Assembly: GCA_014695195.1 (NCBI GenBank)
Contig: JACJNW010000037.1
Coordinates: forward strand, 124,001 to 188,000
Origin: Cyanobacteria bacterium FACHB-DQ100
GTDB lineage: Bacteria; Cyanobacteriota; Cyanobacteriia; Leptolyngbyales; Leptolyngbyaceae
Direction: 5' to 3'
DNA length: 64,000 bases
A program made the position numbers and the translations under genes. Shown here one piece after another: positions 36,846-45,281 of the stretch. The first letter of the stretch is position 1, and every line of letters begins with the position of its first letter. The notes under the pieces were generated by a model. That model had not been told where the DNA came from. It saw only the letters and a program-made list of their open reading frames with translations, and did not search any database.

Positions 36846-37006
36846 ATACCAAATTGATTTTTGAGTGCGACAGATCCTTCGCCCCCTAAATCCCCCACGC
36901 GTGGGGGACTTCAAGCCAAATCTGTTTCGGATTCTCAAAGTCCCCCAGTATGGGGGATTTAGGGGGCTTCCAAGATCTGTCGCATTAATAAATTGATTCG
37001 GTATAA
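36846..37006. repeat. Complete nested MITE with extended terminal inverted repeats
   Basis: A roughly 160-bp palindromic unit. The outer arms begin ATACC on both sides and match at about 25 of 31 positions, including a perfect TGCGACAGATC pair. The inner arms are the GCCCCCTAAATCCCCCA family repeat (36881 to 36967). There is no coding capacity. It lies 54 bases upstream of the erythromycin esterase gene and could fold into a long hairpin if transcribed. Confidence 0.8.
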
Positions 37007-37059
37007 CTATCAATTCTTTTCAAAAAATTCTTTTCAAAATGTAAGTAGCTGGAGGAACG

Positions 37060-38403
37060 ATGCCAAACGCTACAGATACAAACCTCGTCGGTGTTGTGAG
37101 GCAAGCGGCTTGTCCACTAACAGGCACAACCTCAGATTATGATTCTCTGATGGATTTAATTGGGGATGCACGTTTGGTGTTGATGGGTGAAGCAACGCAT
37201 GGAACTCATGAGTTCTATCAACAGCGAGCAGAAATCACGAAACGATTGATTCAAGACAAAGGCTTCACCGCTGTTGCCGTTGAAGCAGACTTTCCAGATG
37301 CTTATCGAGTGAACCGCTATGTGCGGGGAGTGAATCTCGATCCGACTCCTGAAGTCGCATTACGAGGGCTTCAACAATTTCCAACTTGGATGTGGCGCAA
37401 CGTTGATGTCGTCGCTTTCGTCGGCTGGCTGCGTCAGCATAACGATGCCCTCACTCCAAGCCAATCCAAGGTCGGCTTCTATGGCTTAGATTTGTACAGT
37501 CTGTATCGCTCGATCGCAGCCGTGCTGGATTACCTCGATCGCGTTGACCCAGAAGCGGCAAAACGGGCACGCGATCGCTATGCTTGCTTAGACCACTTTG
37601 CTGAAGATGCTAAAGACTATGGTTACGCGGTCACCTTTGGCTTCGGTGAATCTTGTCAAGAAAAAGTCGTGAATCAGTTAACGGAGTTACAACAACAATC
37701 GGGCTATACCCAACAAGAGGGTCAGGTTGCAGCGGATGAATTCTTCTATGCAGAACAAAACGCTCGTTTGGTAAAAGATGCCGAAGCCTACTATCGCTCG
37801 ATGTTTGAGGGGCAGGTATCGTCCTGGAATGTGCGCGATCGTCACATGGCAGATAGCTTGGATAATTTAGTTGAATATCTCGATCGCCAAGGAAATGAGT
37901 CTAAAGTCGTCGTTTGGGCGCACAACTCTCATTTAGGAGATGCACGGGCAACTGATATGAGCAAAGCTGGAGAGTGGAACCTCGGTCAACTCGTGCGCGA
38001 AAAATATGGACAGGATGCTGTCTTGATCGGATTCAGCACTTATACCGGAACCGTGACCGCTGCCGCTCACTGGAATGAACTTCCGCAGTTAAAGCGAGTT
38101 TGCCCAAGTTTACCCGGTAGCTACGAGGCACTCTTTCACGAGACTGGACTTCCTCAATTTTGGATTAATCTGCAAGCTGAAAATTTAGCCGTTGCAGGAT
38201 TGCGGGAGCGGCGATTAGAGCGAGCGATCGGTGTGATTTATCGTCCTGAAACGGAACGCGAGAGCCACTACTTCTATGCGTCGCTGCCTCAACAGTTCGA
38301 TGTCATGATTCACATTGATGACACTCGTGGGGTCGAACCGATCGATCGTACTGTTGAATCGATCACCGACGAAGTACCAGAAACCTTTCCCTCTGCCCTT
38401 TAA
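37060..38403 (+). CDS. Erythromycin esterase family protein
   Basis: A 447-residue member of the erythromycin-esterase/succinoglycan-biosynthesis-type hydrolase family, with GEATHGTHEFY (the His/Glu active-site region), VAVEADFPDAYRVNRYV and VVVWAHNSHLGDARAT. Family members open macrolide lactones or hydrolyse esters; most genomic copies have unknown substrates, and resistance should not be assumed. The ribosome binding site GGAGG is 4 bases before the ATG. A MITE lies directly upstream. Confidence 0.9.
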   Translation: MPNATDTNLVGVVRQAACPLTGTTSDYDSLMDLIGDARLVLMGEATHGTHEFYQQRAEITKRLIQDKGFTAVAVEADFPDAYRVNRYVRGVNLDPTPEVALRGLQQFPTWMWRNVDVVAFVGWLRQHNDALTPSQSKVGFYGLDLYSLYRSIAAVLDYLDRVDPEAAKRARDRYACLDHFAEDAKDYGYAVTFGFGESCQEKVVNQLTELQQQSGYTQQEGQVAADEFFYAEQNARLVKDAEAYYRSMFEGQVSSWNVRDRHMADSLDNLVEYLDRQGNESKVVVWAHNSHLGDARATDMSKAGEWNLGQLVREKYGQDAVLIGFSTYTGTVTAAAHWNELPQLKRVCPSLPGSYEALFHETGLPQFWINLQAENLAVAGLRERRLERAIGVIYRPETERESHYFYASLPQQFDVMIHIDDTRGVEPIDRTVESITDEVPETFPSAL

Positions 38404-38422
38404 CCAACTACGGAGTGATAGT

Positions 38423-38497
38423 ATGACTGAGAAAAAGTTAGCGAATGAAATTGCAGTGCCTTCGGCTCTCGCTTTGCGAGTTCGTCACGGGTTCTGA
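38423..38497 (+). pseudogene. Truncated start of a gene (24 codons)
   Basis: An ATG with a good upstream GGAG opens MTEKKLANEIAVPSALALRV and stops after 24 codons, 20 bases after the esterase. It looks like the start of a cotranscribed gene whose remainder was lost, though a leaderless small peptide cannot be excluded. Confidence 0.3.
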
Positions 38498-38550
38498 TTC
38501 TGGGATTGGACATTGTTCTATTCCAATAGAGATTATCCAAACAACTGTAA

Positions 38551-39273
38551 TTAGTGAGGTATGACTGATTGAGTGGTGAACCATTGCATTGCTTCATCAG
38601 CGATCGCACTCGGAACCGTATGCGAACCGTCAAATTCTCGGTAAAGCACGTCGTAGCCTGCTTGTTGTAGTCGTGGCACAATCCGACGACTGCATCGATC
38701 AATCGGCAACACTGTATCGCCTTTGCCGTGAGACACAAAGCATCGGGGTTGTCCGACTTGAGTTGCGGGTGCTATAAATCCAGGCGAGAACGCAAGGATA
38801 TCAGTAAACAAATCTCCATTGGTAATGCCTACGGAAAGGGCATAGGATGCTCCATCTGAAAAACCTGCGATCGCAATTTGATTCGGGTTAATCGAATAAC
38901 GAGAAAACGTCTGTGACAATGCTTGATCAATAAAGGCAATGTCAGAACCGTAATGGCTAAGAATCACATCCCAAGTTTGCTCACGTGAGTCGATCGCTAA
39001 CACGATCGCGCTCAATTGCTCTGCCCATTGCTGAATGATACTGAGTCCATTTTCCGCATTGCCTCCTGCACCATGTAGCATCAGCACGAGAGGATTAGAA
39101 GAATCTGCTCGATAAGCTGTAGGAACATAAAGTAACCCATCTCGCTTACCTGCTAATTTGAGCGGATGCAGCCCAGGAGAGCCAGATCCTTTCGGCTGTA
39201 TCGGACGAGCGCGTAATCGCCCTGCTGCGGCTGAACTTGATTGCTTCAGAAGTTTAGAGTTGATTCGCGGCAT
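38551..39273 (-). CDS. Alpha/beta hydrolase, phospholipase/carboxylesterase type
   Basis: A 240-residue serine hydrolase of the PHB-depolymerase/carboxylesterase kind, with an oxyanion segment VLMLHGAGGNAENG, nucleophile motif GFSDGA, an Asp in the CFVSHGKGDTVLPI loop and a terminal His in EFDGSHTVP. There is no signal peptide. It may act on short acyl esters; the substrate is unknown. The disordered 103-residue protein gene is 14 bases upstream on the same strand, suggesting one transcript. Confidence 0.88.
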   Translation of the reverse strand: MPRINSKLLKQSSSAAAGRLRARPIQPKGSGSPGLHPLKLAGKRDGLLYVPTAYRADSSNPLVLMLHGAGGNAENGLSIIQQWAEQLSAIVLAIDSREQTWDVILSHYGSDIAFIDQALSQTFSRYSINPNQIAIAGFSDGASYALSVGITNGDLFTDILAFSPGFIAPATQVGQPRCFVSHGKGDTVLPIDRCSRRIVPRLQQAGYDVLYREFDGSHTVPSAIADEAMQWFTTQSVIPH

Positions 39274-39287
39274 AATTTCAATTACCG

Positions 39288-39599
39288 TTATTCTGCGCTG
39301 GGAGCATCCGTTGTGAGAGACAAGTTGCCTTCGTCATCAAGCTGCGTCAGATCGACTGGATAGTCTCCTGTTGTTGTAAATTGTTTCGCTTCGGTCGGAT
39401 CATCGGTATCCTGATCGCCGGAAAAGTTGCTTGCGACAGGTTCGTTGCTCGAATCATCGAGTTGGGGATCGACTTGGGCGTTTGCATCGAGTAATGCACT
39501 TCCACCTGCAGCATGGGTCTGTCCTGAGACCGTTTGTTGCGCTTCTAGTGCTGCTTGGTTGGGAGTTGCGCCTTGGTTTGCCATTGATTGGTCGTTCAT
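39288..39599 (-). CDS. Acidic, probably disordered small protein
   Basis: A 103-residue protein almost without hydrophobic core, rich in Asp, Gln, Ser, Thr and Ala, with segments such as DANAQVDPQLDDSSNEP and DYPVDLTQLDDEGNLSL. No domain is recognised. The residue mix resembles stress-type hydrophilic proteins, but this is only compositional. It is the first gene of the pair with the alpha/beta hydrolase. Confidence 0.65.
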   Translation of the reverse strand: MNDQSMANQGATPNQAALEAQQTVSGQTHAAGGSALLDANAQVDPQLDDSSNEPVASNFSGDQDTDDPTEAKQFTTTGDYPVDLTQLDDEGNLSLTTDAPSAE

Positions 39600-39919
39600 G
39601 GTTTGAAGTGTTTTCGTGTTGCAGTTTGTTTCGTAGAGTCAGCGTCGATCGCACTGTCAGAAATTTTCACCAGCACAGGGATTGATCGAGTATCTGATAA
39701 CAGACTTTCATGCTAAGAATTGCTGTAAGCTCAACCGTCTATCCAATGCCATATTTATGATTACTTTGAAATAACAAGCGATCGAAGAAATGAGAGCTTG
39801 TTCAATGAAACAATCAGTTCGCTTCAATCTAGAACAAAATGTTACTCCTATGGTAAAGATGACATCTGCAAGCAATCATTACGCTAGTAAATTGTGGCGA
39901 ACTAATTGAAACGAAGACT
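39600..39919. other. Intergenic stretch with no supported gene
   Basis: About 320 bases upstream of the disordered-protein gene. A 33-codon frame at 39805 (MKQSVRFNLEQN...) has no ribosome binding site and was not called. No repeats or RNA genes are seen. Confidence 0.5.
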
Positions 39920-40136
39920 GTGAAACCTCTGATCGTCGTACACGGAGGAGCGAAGTGCGATCGACACGCTGATCAGTCGTGTAGAGGAAGAAGCAGGATG
40001 TATTTTAATCGATCGTCAAGGGCGTATCGGGTGGGCGCACAACTCTCAGGATATGGCGGTTGCTTATATGAGTGAGGGTTTAGCACAGCCTGCTATCTTT
40101 ACCCGTAAGGAGCAAACTTCAGTCATTCCAGCCTAA
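39920..40136 (+). pseudogene. Collapsed isoaspartyl peptidase / plant-type asparaginase gene
   Basis: The first 11 codons (VKPLIVVHGGA) match the N terminus of the Ntn-hydrolase isoaspartyl peptidase family. Directly after, and out of frame, the sequence becomes the C-terminal end: EEEAGCILIDRQGRIGWAHN, then DMAVAYMSEGLAQPAIFTRK to a TAA at 40134-40136. About 240 internal residues, including the catalytic Thr, are missing. This is a clean internal deletion that left only the two tips. Confidence 0.75.
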
Positions 40137-40621
40137 AATCTAATATGTTTTCTCAGCATCCTTTTTTTCAAGGAAATTCGTTTTCTGATTTGTTTGCTCA
40201 AGACATTCAGGTCGATCGCGATCGTGGTTGCATCGACTAAATCCCGCAGTTGGTTGAGTGCTATCAGGATTGTTGATAAGCGATCGAAGGTTGCTAGATC
40301 CTGTTGAAATTTCTCGATATCAAAGGAACGGGGTAGGAAGTCAGATTTCTGTTAGATGACTTCTAGAACTTTGCCAGCAAAGATGCGGTTTTTGTTGCCC
40401 ATGCCTAACATTGATTTTCGTTCTTCTGCGCTGAGGTCGCGTAAGAAGGGGAGGAGATCGTTGATCTGAGTGAGCAGGTTGAGGATGGTATCTCGATCTC
40501 TTTGGCTCAGAAGTTCAGCACCCGTGGAGCTAGAAGCATCAGAGGGGAAAAGGAGGGCAGAATGGTTTGAGGGGCACTGTTGCCGTTGCTCGTGCCATTG
40601 CCGTTTGTTTTGATTCATCAA
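40133..40621 (-). pseudogene. Hypothetical protein gene interrupted by one nonsense codon
   Basis: From the ATG at 40621 the frame reads through a low-complexity start into TQINDLLPFLRDLSAEERKS, MLGMGNKNRIFAGKVLEVI, then a TAA at 40352-40354. The same frame continues without another stop for 72 codons: QKSDFLPRSFDIEKFQQDLA, TFDRLSTILIALNQLRDLVD, ATTIAIDLNVLS. This matches the layout of a widespread small helical protein of unknown function (PFL-LTxEER, ...GDKSRxF..., LPxxFDxxxFxxD, ...QLxxLxDDT). The last part (from about 40190 down) no longer matches, so the C terminus is probably also damaged. Confidence 0.6.
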
Positions 40622-40894
40622 GGTATCGATGCACGTTGTTGCATCTACTAAACATGCTCCTAGCGTTTCCGTGTTGAAGAGTGGGATTTGCAAGGAGCAG
40701 GTTATTTTTTGGGAGAGGGGGGTGCGATCGCGGGAAAATATTAGGTAACGGCGAGCGTCACCGGCAGTAGATAACATTGGAACGAAGCCAGAAGTTACCA
40801 ATCTGTCCGGTGCACGCAAGGGTTAGCTGACAATTTCTGAAATAGCTGAGATAGTTGAGTAAAAGAGTTTTCGGTCTCCTACACCAACTCCAAC

Positions 40895-41566
40895 TTATGA
40901 GATCAACGCTCCCACTTTACGTGGTTCAAGTTGCTGATATAACCATGACTCAACTTGTGGATCGCCAATATTACAAGGATTAGCAATCTTGATGACAACT
41001 GCTTTAGTTGTAGGACTATAACCGATACTTTTTTCTACCAAGCTTTCTGCTAATTTCAAAAAAGTTTTGGACTGGCAACGTGATATAAAAGTCACTAAAC
41101 TGCGAAAGACAATCTCTGGCTCCATAGAGCCATCCTGATACTTTGTAGTTGCATATTCTAGATTATCCAATTCTAAATATACATACATCACCCATTCATA
41201 TGGAATATTACCTTCTACATTCCAAAAATGCGGGAACATTTCACGTGTTTTATTCCAACGATAAAATCCTTCATTTGTCAAATTGAGTCTTTCATAATAC
41301 TTATCTAGTGCTGAGTCTTTCTTTGTTTCAATCCACTGCTCGTAGGCAACAGCAGCACCTCCAATGGCAATTATTGTTGCTGCAAGCCCAAAATAATCCT
41401 CCTTTTTTATAAACTTTTCACTTTCTGGAATTTTGCTAATTCCTATAAATCCTGCTATTGCAACAGCGATAGTAATGAGAAAAGGCCAAAGTCCTATCTG
41501 AGCTGTCCATCTCTTCTTAAGTCCAACTTCCTTCAGAACTGTTTTTTCAAATGCTATTCGTCTCAT
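40895..41566 (-). CDS. Membrane-anchored orphan protein, AT-rich
   Basis: A 223-residue protein with two N-terminal membrane helices (about 25-45 and 60-78), then a cytoplasmic helical domain containing YEQWIETKKDSALDKYYERL and EWVMYVYLELDNLEYATTKY. That second part resembles the DUF4760-like domain of many small accessory membrane proteins, but I am not sure. Its base composition is clearly more AT-rich than its neighbours and HIP1 sites are absent, which points to recent transfer. Function unknown. Confidence 0.7.
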   Translation of the reverse strand: MRRIAFEKTVLKEVGLKKRWTAQIGLWPFLITIAVAIAGFIGISKIPESEKFIKKEDYFGLAATIIAIGGAAVAYEQWIETKKDSALDKYYERLNLTNEGFYRWNKTREMFPHFWNVEGNIPYEWVMYVYLELDNLEYATTKYQDGSMEPEIVFRSLVTFISRCQSKTFLKLAESLVEKSIGYSPTTKAVVIKIANPCNIGDPQVESWLYQQLEPRKVGALIS

Positions 41567-41916
41567 ACTATTGACTCCTTATCTCATAAATGAAGCAGTA
41601 TCAAACCTATCTCATAGATACATCAGCTTAGCAATTGAATGTGAGGAAGTTGTGAATTCACTGACAATCGAAGTAAAAATCTTGAAGATACTTAATTAGT
41701 ACCTTTGCATCGAATTCATATTTTTTAATGCTCTAAACACGTAATCACTCAATTCGGGTTTAGGGACACCTCGAAAAAATCAAGCTTGGTTAGGTAATGA
41801 CACTTGCAGGCTAACTCATTTATTTTTAGACGGATTCGACCCGTCTTATTCTGCTTAATCTCCCAGATTGAGATTTTAAGAAGATGGAGATCCACATAAC
41901 ACTCTGGAGCAGTATA
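41567..41916. other. AT-rich intergenic stretch
   Basis: No coding frame or RNA gene is supported. Composition is like the orphan gene beside it, so it may belong to the same acquired segment. A GACGGATTCGACCCGTC palindrome at about 41829-41845 marks the approach to the 40-bp repeats. Confidence 0.4.
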
Positions 41917-42080
41917 TTATCCAGACGGGAATTCTGTCTAACGCTCCGAATCAGGACGTTATCTAGACGGAGATCTGTATATCATCCGAAAAAAATTTAT
42001 CCAGACTAGGATTCTGTATGTCATGCCGAAATAGCATTTTATGCAGAATTCACGTCCGTATAATGTCCCTCGGCTTAACG
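41917..42080. repeat. Four degenerate repeats of about 40 bp
   Basis: Units begin TTAT(C/G)(C/T)AGA at 41917, 41959, 41997 and 42039 (spacing 42, 38 and 42) and share a following GG-ATTCTGTNT-type segment. They are not coding and are much diverged, so the unit boundaries are approximate. Confidence 0.5.
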
Positions 42081-42182
42081 CAATTTCTTACTTCTTCAAG
42101 AAACATTTATGATTGGCACTTCATCACACTCCACTCAAACAAGCTTCGCTCCGCTGGAAGTGTTCGCACTTTCTCCAACCCC

Positions 42183-42389
42183 CCAAAGCTCACCCCTGAC
42201 CATCCAAAGCTAACGCATGAGCTTCCAACACTCACCCCTTGAGCTTCCAGAGTCGATCGCTGAGCTTCCAAAGCTAACCCGCGATCGCTCAAAGCTGACG
42301 CATGAGCTTCCGAGGTTCACCCCTTGAGCTTCCAGAGCTAATCGTTGAGCTTCCCAAGCTGACGCATGAGCCTCCAAAGCTCGATCGAG
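42183..42389. repeat. Array of about ten 21-22 bp tandem repeats
   Basis: Units of the form CCAAAGCT-ACGCATGAGCTT follow one another with 21 or occasionally 22 bp spacing and end about 95 bases before rtcB. Apparent Leu-Glu-Ala-Gln-rich frames on the minus strand come from the repeat itself. The period equals that of the unrelated array at 29822-30053. Confidence 0.75.
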
Positions 42390-42483
42390 GAAAAATACTG
42401 TTCGATCAGATCCGCCATTCGATACAAGCATGTTGTCATATAGCTCGCCAAGATCAAGCTGTGCTTCGTAGGAAGGTGGTGCG

Positions 42484-43944
42484 ATGGCTACGATCGAGGT
42501 CTTAACTCAAATCTCTGATGTCATCTGGGAAATCCCCACGTCCTACAAAGACGGGATGCGGGTTCCGGCTCGGCTTTATGGGACAGAGAAATTGATTCGA
42601 GAACTCGATGATGCCGTTTACGATCAGATTACGAATGTCGCAACGCTTCCGGGAATCACCAAATATGCACTCTGTATGCCTGATGGTCACTTTGGCTATG
42701 GCTTTCCGATCGGGGGCGTTGCCGCAATGGACATCGAGCAAGGAGGTGTCATTTCTCCGGGCGGTATCGGGTTTGATATCAATTGTGGAATGCGGTTAGT
42801 AACCACGAACTTAACGTATAAAGACGTGAAGCCGCATCTGAAGGAACTCGTCGATAAGCTGTACGATCGCGTTCCGGCTGGCGTCGGTAGCACTGGTTTT
42901 GTCAAACTCTCGCGCAACGACTTTCGCAAGGTGGTAGAGCAAGGAGCGCAATGGTGCATCAACAATGGGTATGGTTGGGAAGATGACCTGGAATTCATGG
43001 AAGAACAAGGGTGTATCAAGGGAGCCGATGCCAGCAAGATCAGTGAGAAAGCTATCGATCGGGGGTTTCATCAAATCGGGACATTAGGATCGGGCAATCA
43101 CTATCTTGAAATTCAAGTTGCCAAGCGAGAAAACATTTTTGATAAATCATTGGCAAAGCAGATGGGGATTACCAAACCGGATCAAGTGGTGATCATGTTT
43201 CACTGCGGTAGCCGAGGCTTTGGGCATCAGGTTGCAACCGATTACTTGCAGCGATTCCTTAAAGTGATGGATAGCAAGTATGGGATTAAGGTTCTCGATC
43301 GAGAGCTTGCCTGTGCGCCGTTTGATTCTCCCGAAGGACAAGCCTATTTTGCCGCGATGAAGTGCGGTATCAATATGTCCTTTGCCAATCGCCAAGTCAT
43401 TTTGCATCGCATTCGAGAAGTGTTTTCGCAAGTGTTTGGGCAATCGGCAGAAGATCTGGGAATGCAGCTTGTGTATGATGTGTCGCACAACACTGCGAAG
43501 TTAGAAAAACATATTGTGGATGGCAAGGAGCGATCGCTGTTAGTTCACCGCAAAGGAGCCACTCGCGCTTTTGCCCCCGAAATGGCTGACCTCCCAGAAC
43601 GCTACAAAGAAACAGGACAACCTGTGATCATTGGGGGCAGCATGGAAACCGGATCATACTTGCTCACCGGAGTTGCAACCGGAGATCAAACCTTTTACAG
43701 TACAGCCCACGGTAGCGGACGCACGATGAGCCGTACCAAAGCGCGTAAAACATGGCGCGGAGATGCACTACAGAAACAAATGCAGCAACGAGGGATTTAT
43801 GTTCGGAGTACATCCTACACAGGACTCGCAGAAGAAGCAGGCGGTGCTTACAAGGACGTGGATGAAGTGATCGAAGCGGCAGAACTCGCAGGCATTAGTC
43901 AACGAGTCGCGAAGTTAACGCCGATCGGCAATATCAAGGGGTGA
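42484..43944 (+). CDS. rtcB: RNA-splicing ligase RtcB
   Basis: A 486-residue GTP- and Mn-dependent RNA ligase joining 2',3'-cyclic phosphate or 3'-phosphate ends to 5'-OH ends. Metal ligands and catalytic residues are present: GGIGFDINCG with C101 and D98, FHCGSRGFGHQ, YDVSHN and the guanylated His at 409 in AHGSGRTMSR. The ribosome binding site GGAAGG is 7 to 9 bases upstream. It is the first gene of a four-gene operon with a CobW-like GTPase, archease and rtcA; no rtcR regulator or sigma-54 site is seen upstream. Confidence 0.97.
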   Translation: MATIEVLTQISDVIWEIPTSYKDGMRVPARLYGTEKLIRELDDAVYDQITNVATLPGITKYALCMPDGHFGYGFPIGGVAAMDIEQGGVISPGGIGFDINCGMRLVTTNLTYKDVKPHLKELVDKLYDRVPAGVGSTGFVKLSRNDFRKVVEQGAQWCINNGYGWEDDLEFMEEQGCIKGADASKISEKAIDRGFHQIGTLGSGNHYLEIQVAKRENIFDKSLAKQMGITKPDQVVIMFHCGSRGFGHQVATDYLQRFLKVMDSKYGIKVLDRELACAPFDSPEGQAYFAAMKCGINMSFANRQVILHRIREVFSQVFGQSAEDLGMQLVYDVSHNTAKLEKHIVDGKERSLLVHRKGATRAFAPEMADLPERYKETGQPVIIGGSMETGSYLLTGVATGDQTFYSTAHGSGRTMSRTKARKTWRGDALQKQMQQRGIYVRSTSYTGLAEEAGGAYKDVDEVIEAAELAGISQRVAKLTPIGNIKG

Positions 43945-43947
43945 ACT

Positions 43948-44844
43948 ATGACAGAACGTACACCCCTTACCGTTGTTACGGGGCCTTTGGGCAGCGGCAA
44001 AACCACACTGTTGCGACACATTCTGAGTGTGATGCCGCGAAAGTTGGCAATTTTGATGAACGAGTTTGGGGAGATTGCGATCGACACCAAAATCCTTCAA
44101 GGCAAAAACGTTGAAATGGCAGATTTAGGTGGCGGTTGTGTTTGCTGTTCGCTCTTGGGTGAATTTGAAGCGGCGGTCGATGAAATTATTGCAACGGTCA
44201 ATCCGGATCAGATCATTGTGGAAACAACGGGCGTAGCGGAACCCGATGCGTTAGTGTTTGATATTCAAGAAAGCTTGCCTCAAGTGCGGCTCGATGGAGT
44301 TGTCACCGTGATGGATGCTGATGGTCTAGTGGCATATCCTCAAATTGGGCATACCTCTCGGATTCAAATTGAATCGGCTGATCTCATTCTGTTGAACAAA
44401 GTTGATTTAGTGACTGAAACTGAGTTAGAAACAGTCATCCATAAACTTCAGTCATTCAATAAAGTGGCATTTATTGTTCGCACGGTTCGATGCCAAATTG
44501 ATCTAGATCTATTGTTTGGCATTGGTCGAGAACGCTTACAACCTGCTCCGCACCATCAACATCAGCTAGAGGTTGAATCGTTTAGCTACACCGCTCAATC
44601 GGTTTACGATCGCGCTTGTTTTGAAACCTTTGCCGATTCTATGAACTCAACGATCTATCGAGCAAAAGGATTCATTCAACTTCCGGAGGGTACGCATCTC
44701 TTCAATTTTGTGGCGGGACGCTGGGATTTAGAATTGTTTGATGCTCCCGCGACAGAACTCGTGTTCATTGGTAAACAAGTGCGTCAGTTTCAATCTAACA
44801 TTTGCGACCGCCTGCAAGCTTGTGAACGATCGTCAGGAGAATAG
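43948..44844 (+). CDS. G3E (CobW/YjiA/COG0523) GTPase, candidate metallochaperone
   Basis: A 298-residue SIMIBI GTPase with Walker A TGPLGSGKTTLL, the metal-binding CxCC motif at 64-67 (GGGCVCCS), Walker B-like VETTGVAEPDAL and base-specificity motif LLNKVDL. A short His-rich stretch (APHHQHQ, about residue 195) precedes the CobW C-terminal domain. Such proteins use GTP to deliver a metal to a client enzyme. The start is 3 bases after the rtcB stop and archease follows 4 bases after its own stop, so the metal-dependent RtcB is an obvious candidate client. That last point is inference. Confidence 0.93.
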   Translation: MTERTPLTVVTGPLGSGKTTLLRHILSVMPRKLAILMNEFGEIAIDTKILQGKNVEMADLGGGCVCCSLLGEFEAAVDEIIATVNPDQIIVETTGVAEPDALVFDIQESLPQVRLDGVVTVMDADGLVAYPQIGHTSRIQIESADLILLNKVDLVTETELETVIHKLQSFNKVAFIVRTVRCQIDLDLLFGIGRERLQPAPHHQHQLEVESFSYTAQSVYDRACFETFADSMNSTIYRAKGFIQLPEGTHLFNFVAGRWDLELFDAPATELVFIGKQVRQFQSNICDRLQACERSSGE

Positions 44845-44848
44845 CCCC

Positions 44849-45280
44849 ATGCCTTACGAATTTCTAGAGGAAGTTGCAACGGCGGATATTGCCTTCTATG
44901 CCTGGGGAGCCGATCTAGAGGAAGTGTTCAAAGCTGCAGGCGATGCGGTGATCAACACAATGATTGAAAATCTAGATGCGATCGCACTGACTGAAACGCG
45001 CCCGTTCAATCTAGAGGATGACGCGCTCGATTTATTGTTATTCAACTTTCTCCAGGAGTTTGTTTACTACAAGGATAGTGAACTACTTTTACTGAGGGCG
45101 CAACAAATTCAGATCAAAGAGCAAGCAGCAATCTATCATCTCACTGCAACAATGCAAGGCGAACGGTTAGATCGCGATCGCCATCACCAGCGAGTGGATG
45201 TCAAAGCTGTCACACTCCATCAATTTGAACTAAAAAAGACCGACACGGGTTGGTCAGCACAAGTTATTCTAGACATCTAA
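44849..45280 (+). CDS. Archease, RtcB activator
   Basis: A 143-residue archease, the partner that speeds RtcB guanylylation and allows multiple turnovers. Family marks are EEVATADIAFYAWG at the start, LLFNFLQEFVYYKDSE in the middle and the closing VDVKAVTLHQFEL ... VILDI with the metal-binding Asp residues. The start at 44849 is supported by GGAG upstream; a longer frame begins inside the GTPase gene and is not used. rtcA follows one base after its stop. Confidence 0.95.
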   Translation: MPYEFLEEVATADIAFYAWGADLEEVFKAAGDAVINTMIENLDAIALTETRPFNLEDDALDLLLFNFLQEFVYYKDSELLLLRAQQIQIKEQAAIYHLTATMQGERLDRDRHHQRVDVKAVTLHQFELKKTDTGWSAQVILDI

Positions 45281-45281
45281 C

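Noticed and set aside
37060-38403. Macrolide resistance determinant
   Set aside because: The family name suggests it, but most genomic copies have unknown substrates; only family membership is supported.
42107-42431. Leu-Glu-Ala-Gln-rich frames on the minus strand
   Set aside because: They are products of the 21-22 bp repeat array and have no start signals.
42440-42483. Sigma-54 promoter or RtcR-type control before rtcB
   Set aside because: No GG-N10-GC element with good fit and no rtcR gene was seen.
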